Origin: Arthrobotrys musiformis
Lineage: Eukaryota > Ascomycota > Orbiliomycetes > Orbiliales > Orbiliaceae
Assembly (NCBI GenBank): GCA_036971715.1
Contig: JAVHJL010000001.1
Location: 4,340,001 to 4,404,000, forward strand
Direction of reading: 5' to 3'
Length of the DNA stretch: 64,000 nt
The translations under genes and the position numbers were made by a program. The notes beneath the pieces are model-generated. The model saw only the letters and a program-made list of their open reading frames with translations. It made no database searches and was not told the origin of the DNA. Positions 33,641 through 44,171 of the stretch are shown piece by piece. Position 1 is the stretch's first letter; each line of letters begins with the position of its first letter.

Positions 33641-36052
33641 ATGGCGTCGCTATTCCCCTATCGTGATATAAACATCCATGCTTCGGCTACCCACTATGCA
33701 TTTACGTCGCCGTCAAACCCTTCGGCGCCTACACTGGTCGTTGACCGACCGTCTGGCCATACCTGGCTCAGCGACAGGCCGATGACAGGTGGGAAACGGG
33801 TCACTAGTATCTGTGGTATTCTTGGCATGATTCGTCTGAGATTGGGTTCGTAGAAAACCAACTTCTTTAGGTTGAATATATATAATCTGACTCGGCATCG
33901 TAGATAAGTATCTGATCGTCATCACGAAGGCTGCCCAGGTTGGGAGGATCAATGAACATGCCGTCTATAAAATACAGGCCACCGAGTTCTTGCCTCTGAG
34001 AGATACACCGCTCCATGTTAGTTACCTGCCGTATATTCTATATCAGCTGAACGTCCCGTAGGTTAACAGAATATTCGCCAGGACAACGATGAAGATACCT
34101 ATATGCGGCTCCTTACTACCCATTTGAAGACTGGCCCGATGTACTTCTCGTATTCTTTCGACCTTACGAATACCTTCCAACGTCAGGTCCACTCGGACCA
34201 GAACCTACCGCTATGGCAGAGGGTATGTGGAATTTGCACATCCTGAGTGGTCTAGTCGGTTAACAATGATATTTTAGGCAGATACTAGGTTCTTTTGGAA
34301 TCGCCATATTTCGTCCGACCTGATTGACCTTAGCAGTGCCAACCCCGCGGTACGTTAATGGAACTTTGAGCTGTAAGCTTAATAGATTTATATCCTGACT
34401 TGACTAGATCAACCCTTACATCCTCCCCGTTATCTTCGGAATGATGTCGATCACAGCCACCGCCATCAAGTCGACGCCACTATCGTTCATCCTGATCACT
34501 AGGAGATCCCGGTTCAGAGCTGGAACAAGATATTTCTCGAGAGGAATTGACGAGAACGGCAATGTATCCAACTTCAATGAAACGGAGCAAATCATTATCA
34601 CCGGAAGCGTTGGTACTGGTTTGGCTGGATACGATAAAACGGCATCGCAAGAAAAGCAGCAGGTTCAGATCATGTCTTATGTCCAAACAAGAGGGAGCGT
34701 TCCAGTCTTTTGGGCGGAAGTAAATAATTTGAAGTTCGTTCCGAGGCTCCTGATTCGAAGTATCGACCCAGCGGCGGCAGCTACCAAGCATTTTGCGGAG
34801 CAAGTCAGACTCTATGGCGACAACTACTGCGTCAACCTCGTCAACCAAACTGGTAGAGAGAAGAACGTGAAGGACGCCTATGAGGGTGTTGTCAAGTCCA
34901 TACTATCAAATCCTATCGAAGGAGAAAAGGCGGGGTTGCGGACGGAGGAGCAATTCCGCGCAATTGAGCCGACACAACGGAAAAGCATAATAGACCACGT
35001 TCACTACATTTTCTTCGACTTCCACCACGAATGCCGTGGTTTGAAATGGCATCGTGCATTGCTCTTGTTGGATCAACTTGGCGATGCTCTCGAAAAGCAA
35101 CAGTATTTCCATTCGACTGAAGGTCCCGCTGGTTTGACTGTGAAGAATGCCCAAACTTCTGTTGTCCGTACAAATTGCATGGATTGCTTGGATCGGACGA
35201 ATGTTGTTCAGAGCATGTTAGCCAGGTGGACTTTGGATAGGCAGCTGGTCGATCTTGGGGTTTTGAACCAGGGTGAAAAGATTGAGCAGTTCGCAGCTTT
35301 CGAGTTTCTTTTCAGAAATGGTAAGATACCCTTTTATACTTTAACTTTTTTTTTTTAGAATCGAATGTGGCTAACTTGGATACGTTAGTATGGGCTGATA
35401 ATGCCGATGTTGTGAGCCGTGCATATTCCGGGACGGGAGCTCTCAAGACCGACTTCACGCGAACCGGCAAACGAACAGCAAATGGAGCCCTTGCCGACGG
35501 TATCAACTCCCTCACCCGTTACTACTTGAACAATTTCATGGATGGGCCGCGTCAGGATGCCTATGATCTTTTCCTAGGCACCTATCTCCCGGCGACATCG
35601 GGTATCACCTCCAGCCTCATGTTTGTTGACAGGCGTCCGGTGTTAATCCAAAGTGTTCCGTATATCCTCTTGGGTGCTTTGGTTTTCCTCATTGCAGCTA
35701 TGTTTACCGCCTCTGATCCCGCAACGCTTCTCGCGTTGAGGATCTTCATTGGGTTGTCATTGTTGATCGTTGTCTGGGCCGGAATCTTCGTCAAGAACCA
35801 TGGGATGCTCTTCGTAAGTGGTGTTTATTCTATTTTTCACTTTTGTTGAAACTATGACTGACTGGGGCTTCCTTGCGACAGGTAAACTGGCCTAAATTGA
35901 ATAATCTCTCATGGGCGAATGAAGGCTACAACGATGCCCTTGGAAAAGTAGCCAAGGATAAGGTGATTGGAAAATGGGTCGCCCGCCATGAACGCGGGGC
36001 TAGCAGCATCCGATTAATTCACCTTGAAGAAGGAAAGAAGAGGATAGAATAG
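33641..36052 (+). CDS. SAC1: SAC1-type phosphoinositide (PI4P) phosphatase
   Basis: An ER/Golgi membrane phosphatase that removes the 4-phosphate from phosphatidylinositol 4-phosphate. Seven exons: 33641-33845, 33904-34016, 34070-34222, 34278-34349, 34408-35320, 35389-35813 and 35882-36052, total 2052 nt, 683 residues. The N-terminal Sac domain shows GILGMIRLRL, KYLIVITKA, MYFSYSFDLTNTFQRQ, ADTRFFWNRH, GTRYFSRGIDENGNVSNFNETEQ and FWAEVNNLKFVPR. The catalytic CX5R motif is RTNCMDCLDRTN (Cys438, Arg444), followed by WADNADVVS, YSGTGALKTDFTRTG and RYYLNNF. Two hydrophobic C-terminal segments (about 577-600 and 608-628) are the membrane anchor expected for Sac1, with a basic cytosolic tail after them. 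PI4P control and GPI anchoring share the ER, but the pairing with PIG-U need not be functional. Confidence 0.94.
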
Positions 36053-36657
36053 AGAAGACAAAAAGAGAAAAGAGAAGCAGTGGTAGTAATTATATCGATT
36101 CGGCGAGATTTTCGTGCGGTATCTGGTCTACAAGGCGACCTTAGCGATTCTTTTCTATGGGGGAGGCTATTGGCAGGCTCCCGATATGACAGTGGGACAA
36201 AAGTGCAGCGGTCCCGTCGTGTTCGTTGGATACAGTTTTCTCTCGCGGATTCGAGGTCCCGCAGTTTTTCTTTTAGATTGGTTTTTCTTTTCTCTTTTCT
36301 CGGATTTTTTGTACATTGTTGAATACCTACTTGAATTGTAATAGACTGGGCACTACCCCCTGGCAAGCAGCTTTTCTCTCTTTCCCTTGACCATATTTTC
36401 GTATCTATCAAAGTCGATTTGAAGCCTTGTGTCACAAGACTGTAACACAACGGGAACAAGTCGAAACATGAATATGCGTTGACCTGTTGCAATTTACCCA
36501 CCAATTCCGCAAACCACGTGACCACAAATCTAACTTCATCTGTGGCGCCACCCTCGACGCTTCGAGTTCGAAAACGTTCGCAGAGCACATCTCCAAACCT
36601 CAATCTCCACCAGCGGACAAGCGTAGCTCCCCAGCTACCCTCCAAAAGTCACCAACC
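36053..36657. other. Spacer between SAC1 and the bL36m gene
   Basis: SAC1 3' flank followed by the bL36m upstream region. No additional gene was seen. The bL36m reading frame is open upstream of its ATG, but without a better start. Confidence 0.6.
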
Positions 36658-37062
36658 ATGCTACCAGCAATCCGCCGTATCCCCACGGCCCTCCCACGGG
36701 TCCTAAACTCCACCCCATCATCGATAACCACCCTCCGAACCCTCGCCACCCTCACAAACCAATCCACATCCACGAAGCCAATGTCCCTCATCGCAAAATC
36801 GAGTATAAGGCCCACAGTAGTGTCCCTCACACGCCGAGACCCCGTATCATTGTCGTTATCACAGATCCGAGGGATGAAGGTTAGAAGTGCGGTTAAAAAG
36901 TTGTGTAGCGGGTGTAAGGTCTGTACTCCCTTCTACCCTCTTCTCTGAAGAAAAAAAAAACAATTGTTAACGGATTATGCGCCGCTGTAGAGCGTTCGAA
37001 GGAAGGGATATCTATACATCATCTGCTCGAAAAACCAAAAACACAAGCAGCGGCAGGGATAA
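36658..37062 (+). CDS. Mitochondrial large-subunit ribosomal protein bL36m
   Basis: Two exons, 36658-36918 and 36991-37062, total 333 nt, 110 residues. About 70 residues of Ser/Thr/Arg-rich, acid-poor leader target it to mitochondria. The bL36 core follows: MKVRSAVKKLCSGCK, spliced to SVRRKGYLYIICSKNQKHKQRQG. The CxxC pair, the later Cys and the His form the zinc-binding set of this smallest ribosomal protein. The intron falls between the two zinc-binding halves. The gene is convergent with SRS2, whose end is 601 bp away. Confidence 0.93.
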
Positions 37063-37663
37063 AGTTATGAAATCGATGGAGGCCGATTCGACCCCCCAAA
37101 AGGTCGGGTTTACCGCACCGACCCTACGGATCCATTATCTAGTACGATAAGGATAACGGGATATTTTGTTCCGGTCCGGTGGATAGCTTCCCTGTGGGAG
37201 AAAGAGGCGTATATTGTATATTATATGGTTTAGGCCCGCCGGTTAATTGTACATACATAGCTAATCTCATATGGCTTATTTAACGGCACCCATCTTCTTC
37301 GGGGTTCTACGATTCTAGCGATATAGAAAAGGTCGAGGAGATAATCAATGTGAACCATCTATTGTGTCTTGAATTTATGATACAAAAAGGCATCGATATC
37401 GCCATATACGCCAATCGCAAAAGGAACGCCCAGTCGCAATGCCGCCATCTAATAAACGTCCAAAAACAAACATCAAGAACGCCAGAATCCACAAACCCGC
37501 CTCCGGTATAGTACATACATAAAAATACACATTATTTTTAGGGCGAAGGCAACATGTAATGCGGCGCCGTTAAGGAGAGGCATAAATCCGACAGAAGGTT
37601 CCCATTATCCAGAATCAAATTCGTAATCCAAGGCCGCAGAATGGCAGGGAAGTTTTAATTCAA
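37063..37663. other. Spacer between the convergent bL36m and SRS2 genes
   Basis: Shared 3' flank of two convergent genes; both 3' UTRs and polyadenylation sites should lie here. No gene was seen. Confidence 0.6.
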
Positions 37664-40600
37664 CTACTTACGTTGACGCTCACTCCAACCCGTCATTGAC
37701 CTTTTCATACCAAGTGTTTTTTTTGGTCCGCCAGATGTACCTGACGAAGGGCCAGCATTGGCTCCGGTACTTGTGACCGTAGCGGCCATACGACTCATAG
37801 TCGTCGGCGCGGTATAGGAACTAGAACCAACGACCATGCTAGCAACTGACGTAAAGTTTGAAGTTGGTGGGTTGCGGCGCATTTTCTCGAGCAGGTGTCG
37901 ATTCTGAGCCGCAACGCCGCTCTTCGAGGACCAGTCCGGGGAAGAAGAGAGAAAAATGAACTCCTCTTTCTTTTCTGAAAAGGCTTTAGAAGGTTTCGAG
38001 ACAGGTTGAGGTTCCGGCAAGCCATCAGATAGTTTCCGAAAATAGTTAGTTACGGTATTCTGAGGCTTAGCTTTGCTATCCTTGTCTGTCTTTTTTCTCG
38101 AAGCCTTCGGTTGGTTCAACTGAGATTCCGAGTTTTCTTCAGAGATTTTATCTGACTTCCTCTTCATTGATGCTTTTCGAGTGTCGGCTTCGCATTCGAG
38201 GCGTGCACTAGCCAAGGTGTGCATATGGCTGTTAGCCGATTTGAAACCCTGCATAGTTGTCGACTGCACGGATAGTTTAGAAGTCATGGTCGTTCGGTTG
38301 GTAGATGGGTAGGAGTTGGTTCTGTTGAATGAAGAGGCGTAGTTCGAATTGTACGTTGAGAAGTCGTTACTTGAGGATCTCTGGTACCCTACTCTCGCCG
38401 CATATTGAGATTGGGAGCTATATTGTCTACCCTCGCTCTCTTCGCTGCCTCTTGTTGGATCATCAGACTCTACCCAGTCGTCCAAAATTTGGAGGCCGGC
38501 AGCGTTGATCGTTGCTTGAACCATTTCACGAGTCGGGCACTTTCTTGACATAATATTGCTAAAGGATTGTATCTTCTCAAGATCCATAGTTGGCCCTTGT
38601 TTTACGACGAGGCGATCGATCTCGTCATCCGCGAGGAAGGAACAGAGGTTAGAGCCCTCTTAAACTAGAATTAGCAACCCAGAATAGTTATGAAACTTTT
38701 GAATTGGTCCAAACTTACGTGAAGAACCTGACTTCCTATCCCAAAGATGAAGAGGGTATGAAAGATAGAGTAGAACTTGAGCCCGTGTCATCGCGACATA
38801 GAGCAAGCGTCGTTCTTCGTCATGATCTTCGGAGCGCGAGTGCGGTATGGACCCGGTATAGCAGCCAGGTATGAAAACTATCGGCCATTCGAGACCTAGT
38901 CGCCCATTAGCACTGATTGTTTATAGTTTGTAAGGCCGATGCATACCTTTGGCGTTATGAATAGTCGAGATAGTCAGAACGCCTGTTCCACTCCCGTCTC
39001 CTGATTCCTCTGGCCCCTCTTTAACAGAAGCAAGAGCCGCATTCGCAAGGAACTTCCCCAATGCAGCCACGAGTTTAGATTCTTCAATGGCTTCTCCTAC
39101 AGCCTCCGTGTCGGGAAGGTCGACTTCATCGATACCAGCTGCCACATTTCCGCAGAATTCGACTGCCTGTGTGATAAATTCTTCAACATGTTGCCATCTA
39201 TCTTCCAATTCGCCCTGAAGCTTCTCGCCAACATAGACCTTGTAGTCAATCTTTTCTAGCAGCAATTTAATGATCTTGCCAATCGTCTCAGGATCCTCGG
39301 ACTCTTCGGATTTGAGGGCATTCTGTGTATCCCTAATAACCTTAACAAATTTACTTAATCCGACCTTTCCAGGATTGCTGATACCAGCGATGCTTAAATC
39401 TCCACGTGCTGCCTTCTGGACGATATTCCAGATGCTAGTATCTTTCTTTTCCGCCATCGCCGACAACTCTCTAAACGCTTTATCCCCAAGTCCTCTTCGC
39501 GGGGTATTGAGGATTCGAAGGAGAGCTTCGCTGTTATTCGGATCGAGGATGACACGAAGGTAGTCCAATACGGGCTTAACCTCGGCCCGCTCAAAGAATT
39601 TGATCCCGGCAATAAGGCGATACGGTATGCGTTTTTGACTCATCTGGGTTTCGATTTCCCTAGCAAGGCTAGCAGACCTGACCAAAACCGCGATATCATC
39701 GAAGGTAAACAGATTCCCGGTAACTGCTCTCAGACGGAGAACCTCTTGAGTCATCCATCGAGCCTCATCACCAGGAGACGGGAGCTGGCGCAGTACTGGA
39801 GAGATGCCGAGCTCGTGTGTTGGTGTAATTCCTTTCTGTGGTCTTGCTTTGTCTTGCTGAATTACCTCCAATGAGCAATTCAGGATGGCAGCGGATGATC
39901 GGTAGTTTTCTTCGAGGTTGATCACAATTGTATTAGGGTAGACCTCTTGCATCGTACTCAGGTTACCAATTTCAGCCGCACGGAAACCGTAGATGCTTTG
40001 ATCGCTATATAGAATTTTAGCATAAGCGTCTGAGATGGCTGGGTTGTCAGGGGTTGCTCTTACGGATCACCAACAATTGTGATCTTGTTCCTTCTGGAGG
40101 CAAACAAGCACATCAGATCGAATTGGACCAAATTGGTGTCTTGGAACTCATCAATCAATACCGCTTGAATATTGGAGACACAAAGAGGATGGGCTCTCAA
40201 GAGATCCAAGCATCTTAAGAGCAAGTCGTCAAAATCCAGTAGGTTTGAGTTTTTGAGCTCCTTCTCGTATTGTTCGTAGATTTTGGAGAACTCCTCGTTG
40301 TGATTGTTTTTTTTCTGCGAGGCGATATATACATCCACCGATTGCATTTTCGACTTTAGATTGGATATCCTCCATTTTACACCCCCGGCATCATTGCCAT
40401 CCATTGTCGAATATTTATGTTTCTTGATTATGCGGGATATGATATTCGAGCTATCGCTGGTATCGGCGATACCAAACCCTCCGGGAATTCCAATCAAATG
40501 GCCGTATTTCCGCTACGTCACTCCCGTATCTATATCAGCAATCGTGGTCCTAGCTCCAACCGCCTTTGTACGCCCCGGTGAAACCGAACGAAAACAACCT

Positions 40601-40991
40601 ACCAAATATCGTGTAGCAATTGAATGAAAGGTTCCGATGATAAGCTTGTTCTCCAACCCTCCACCAATCATCTTGGAGATCCTCTCCTTCATTTCCTTGC
40701 TAGCTTTGTTGGTGAACGTAGCAACGATAATATTCGACGGGTTCATGCCGTTCGCAAGCAGCCAGGCGACTCTTGATGTTAAAGTGCGTGTCTTCCCAGA
40801 ACCAGCTGTACACAAGGAAACAGGGTTAGCCAATTGACCATCAAACGTAGAAACCCACCCATTGACTTACGGGGAGCCAGAATCTGCAAGACTTCAGCAT
40901 CGCTGGTGACCGCCTCGCGTTGGACCCTGTTGAGCCCATCGAGCACTTTATCGACATCGACCACCGTTTCTGGGGGCTGCATAGTCTCCAT
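37664..40991 (-). CDS. SRS2: Srs2-type UvrD/Rep family 3'-5' DNA helicase
   Basis: A superfamily 1 helicase that strips Rad51 from DNA and restrains recombination. Six exons: 40991-40871, 40805-40603, 40512-40064, 40004-38947, 38895-38719 and 38658-37664, total 3003 nt, 1000 residues. Motifs in order: Q-motif region LNRVQREAV, Walker A PPGSGKT (40-46) created by the first splice, VATFTNKASKEMKERI, GTFHSIATRYL, DEFQDTN (from 229), VGDPDQSIYGFR across a splice, LEENYRS, FFERAEVKPVLDYLR, NTPRRGLGDKAF, TIHNAKGLEW across a splice, and RRLLYVAMTRAQ. The last ~300 residues are Ser-rich and divergent, as in Srs2, with a KKTDKDSK-type basic patch. The start is the first in-frame ATG. The final codons CGT AAG TAG overlap a perfect splice donor. 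Confidence 0.93.
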
Positions 40992-42822
40992 TTTCGGTTT
41001 TGAGATAGGTTTGGTAAAGGAAGGTGTATTTGATGAAGTTTTGTGGCAGCCATGCGGTGGGGGTATGTTGTTGGGTTTGGGCCTAGAGAGGAGCTTAGGA
41101 AGTCGCAAGGGACCTCATGGTTCTAGGGCCTGCGCATGGCTTACATGGGATTCACGCGATGTTTTGGTGCTTGAAACGATATCACGTGGTATATCACGTG
41201 ACAATTGGAAATTTACAACAGAGAAACGCATATTTGGTACTGAAGCTGTAGAAAAGTCATGAATCGTCATCTCATTAGTCCCATACCCAAACGCTAGACG
41301 CCACGGGTAGGAGTAAATCCATGCACAATATCTACGAGACCGAGCAATCCCACGTTTGCGCCATACCAGAATATATAAAGAAGGTCAAATAATGTACAAA
41401 GAAGGGGTTTGTAAAGGGGTGGTATGGCCAAGAAAAAGTCCCAGGAGGGAGGCACAAGAAAGGGGTTTTGAAAAAATAAGCATGTATGTTCTGGTTATGA
41501 AGGGGAAGCGGTGGATGGGGAAATGGGGGATTATTACAATAGCCTAAGGCTTCATCAGCCATGTCTGACGAAAACAAAAAGGAATCGGGAATAATCTAAA
41601 GAAGTCGAAGGTCTAAAACGAAGGGGAGGCAAGAAGGACAGAGGCAGAATTAAACGGACTCGGGGTATAATGTATTGGGAACGACAGAATACGAGGGACC
41701 AGCTTTTTTTTATTTTTCGAGGTAAACACGAGATGGGAGTCGTCTCGAGTTTGATAATAGAATCGTTGATTAGGTGGTACAAGGGGTGAAAGAGGATGAT
41801 AGGGTTTCGAAAGAATAAAGTGCACAAAATGAGGTTGTGAAGAAAAGTGGAGTGCAGCAAAGACTGCACACAAACGAAGCGGTTGTGAAGAATAAGTGTG
41901 ATATTCGGGAAGGGACCATCCGTTGAGATAGACCATGTGTACCGAGATAAGGTGAGTGACAACGAAACCGTAAGTTCGATATCGCCATCCGCCATCCAGC
42001 CTCTCCCGTTCCAACTGAACCCAAGAGAAGCAGTAGACTGCTGCCTATATACAGCTTCGTCAGAGAGACCTTAGCCTCTCATCCATGTAAACAATCTGAC
42101 CATCCGTGCTTTGTGCCGATTCCGTTTGCAAAACGGAGTACAAATGAAATTGCAGTATTAACCTCCTCAATAAAACGACCGATTCTTTTGATATGCAATG
42201 AGCGAAGATAAAACAGAACGCAATGCAGAATAGAGGAAAGTGCATCTAAGGGGGTGGAGTATTTATTTTCTTTTGGATTGGTGAAGTCAGAATATGAACA
42301 AAGGAAATGTATGAAGAAGAAGAAATGAAAAAGCCATAATCGCTTGAAAGAAGAAACTCGCTAAAGATCACGAAGATGCAGGAGTGTGTGGGGGAGGGCA
42401 AGAACCATAGCAAGAATAAGAACCTTCAGCTTTAAGAAAAAAAAGAGGAAAAAAGAAACCAGGCAGAGCACCGAGAAAACCACCTCCGCGTACCAAGCAA
42501 GGCAAGTTCAAAGGAACACTGCCTTGGTTGAATCGGTTCGGCTGATCAGACAGCCAAAAGAAAGTGCTAAACGATGATAACCGGATATTCAAAAGTTGAT
42601 GTCAGAGGACAACGCTCCTGAGAGAAAAAAACAAAAATCGAAATCGAAAATTTTTTTTGGTGCTTTTAAGCTTTTTGAGGTGAAAGTGATAAAATGTTCA
42701 AGAGCGTTCTTGTTTGAGTCTGCGGATGTGGTGTTTGGTCGGTTCTAGTGTTCGAGCGGCTGGGGAGCGGTGAGTTGAAGAAAGGGTGCAGTGTTTTGAG
42801 CATAGACGGCATGGTTCAATTT
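40992..42822. other. Spacer between SRS2 and the cyclin gene
   Basis: SRS2 promoter plus the 3' flank of the cyclin gene. Long stretches (41400-41600, 42300-42480) are purine-rich on the plus strand, hence pyrimidine-rich in the cyclin-sense direction. The several open frames there are composition artefacts. Confidence 0.5.
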
Positions 42823-44085
42823 CTAGTATTGGTAGACTTGGGGTGGCTGGACTGGGACGGAGGTGGGAGTGGGCATTGGCGTAGCAGGATTCTGAGCCAC
42901 AAGGACACCGGCGCCTGCAGCTTTAGCCGCAAGCATAGCCTGTTGATGCTCAAAGTAGTCATCATTTGGCGTTTCTGGTGGTGTTGGGTACCCATGTGGC
43001 ATTTGCTGCTGTTGCGGTCCTGGAGCGGGCTTCTGGGGTGTCATTGGAGTAACGGTAGCTGGCTGCGGCGCGAGAGTGTTCTCTGGCTCTTGAGTCTGAG
43101 CCTGGGGGGCCATTTGACGGACTCGTGGGGCAATCGTATGCCTTCGAGCAATAGCTGCTTGCTTCGCCATGAAATCTTCCAAAGTGACTGCGACCATTCC
43201 ATAATGGGCGCTCGAGTACTTGCGGACAAGGACCTGAGAGGGACGGTGGAGGTGCTGCGACAGTAGGACGATGGTAGTGGTATCGTATGACATTGCCCAG
43301 TCCGACTGTGGCGGCGGTGTCCGACCAAGGATATGCCTTGCAAGGGCGAGAGCGGAACGCGCCATGACGGAAGGAAGCGTGCTAACAAAATCCTTATGGA
43401 ACATAGCGATCTCGCTGAGATACAATGCCATGTACTCCACTTCAGGGTCGTAGCTAACCTCGGAAAGAATCATTTGGAGAAAGTTATCGACAGTTGGGTG
43501 CCCAATAATCCAGTTCAAGGTCTGGAGAACGTGACGCTCCATCTGGACAAACATGTCCTCCTCATACAGACCGCAGCACATGCTCTGGAGCTCTCTGATG
43601 GTTGGGACACGATCCTTCTTATCTCCGTACTTCGCGGCAATAAGCATCGCAGCGCATCCGACAAGTTGATAATGTCGCTTGAACACAACTCGCTTGGAAC
43701 AGTATCGGTCCAAAAGGTTGACGGTCAAGAAAAGGGTCTCTGGGTGCAGTTGAAAAGCGATGTGAGCCTCAATGAGGAAGTCGAGCAAGTAAGGTCGCAT
43801 GAACCACTGGATTTCCGTCTGGATGTCGATGCTATCAACGTCAGGTAGAGTTTCAGCCTCCATGCGCTCCATGTGATCGAGGATATCCTCCTGGTACTCG
43901 TCCGCGGTAGCCCTGGACATCTCGTCGGCCATGATTTGAAGTTGCTCAGCGGCATAACGCTGTGCCTCACGAGACTTGCTTCGAATGTATCGTCCATCAC
44001 GGTCGTCCTCGCTTTCGAAGAAGTGGTCATTGACCGACCTGACAGTGAGACCGCCGTTTCCCAAGGAAGCAGAGTATTGAGCCAT
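42823..44085 (-). CDS. G1/S cyclin (CLN/Puc1-like)
   Basis: A single exon, 420 residues. It partners the cyclin-dependent kinase Cdc28/Cdc2 at the start of the cell cycle. The cyclin box covers about residues 55-260: REAQRYAAEQ, MERMEAETLPDVDSID, QWFMRPYLLDFLIEAH, LHPETLFLTVNLLDRYCSKR, YQLVGCAAMLIAAKYGDKK, VPTIRELQSMC, MFVQMERHVLQTLNWIIGHP. The second half has YLSEIAMFHKDF and MARSALALARHIL. The spacing and the early DILDHMERME region fit the fungal CLN family (Neurospora CLN-1-like) better than B-type cyclins. The C terminus is Pro/Gln/Thr-rich and could destabilise the protein as PEST-like tails do. The start is the first ATG of the frame. Upstream are short uORFs and a long strand-biased leader. 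Confidence 0.9.
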   Translation of the reverse strand: MAQYSASLGNGGLTVRSVNDHFFESEDDRDGRYIRSKSREAQRYAAEQLQIMADEMSRATADEYQEDILDHMERMEAETLPDVDSIDIQTEIQWFMRPYLLDFLIEAHIAFQLHPETLFLTVNLLDRYCSKRVVFKRHYQLVGCAAMLIAAKYGDKKDRVPTIRELQSMCCGLYEEDMFVQMERHVLQTLNWIIGHPTVDNFLQMILSEVSYDPEVEYMALYLSEIAMFHKDFVSTLPSVMARSALALARHILGRTPPPQSDWAMSYDTTTIVLLSQHLHRPSQVLVRKYSSAHYGMVAVTLEDFMAKQAAIARRHTIAPRVRQMAPQAQTQEPENTLAPQPATVTPMTPQKPAPGPQQQQMPHGYPTPPETPNDDYFEHQQAMLAAKAAGAGVLVAQNPATPMPTPTSVPVQPPQVYQY

Positions 44086-44159
44086 TGTTTAGGTTGTTAG
44101 GAATTAATATTAATATTAAAGATAATGAATGGACGTCGATGCTATTGTTCTCAAAGTTG

Positions 44160-44171
44160 TCAAAGAAGCAT
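44160..44171 (-). promoter_or_regulatory. Minimal upstream ORF (MLL) before the cyclin start
   Basis: ATG CTT CTT TGA on the cyclin-sense strand ends 74 nt before the cyclin ATG. A second uORF of 11 codons (44408-44373) lies further up. A short uORF limits CLN3 translation in yeast, so these are plausible translational brakes if transcribed. Confidence 0.4.
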
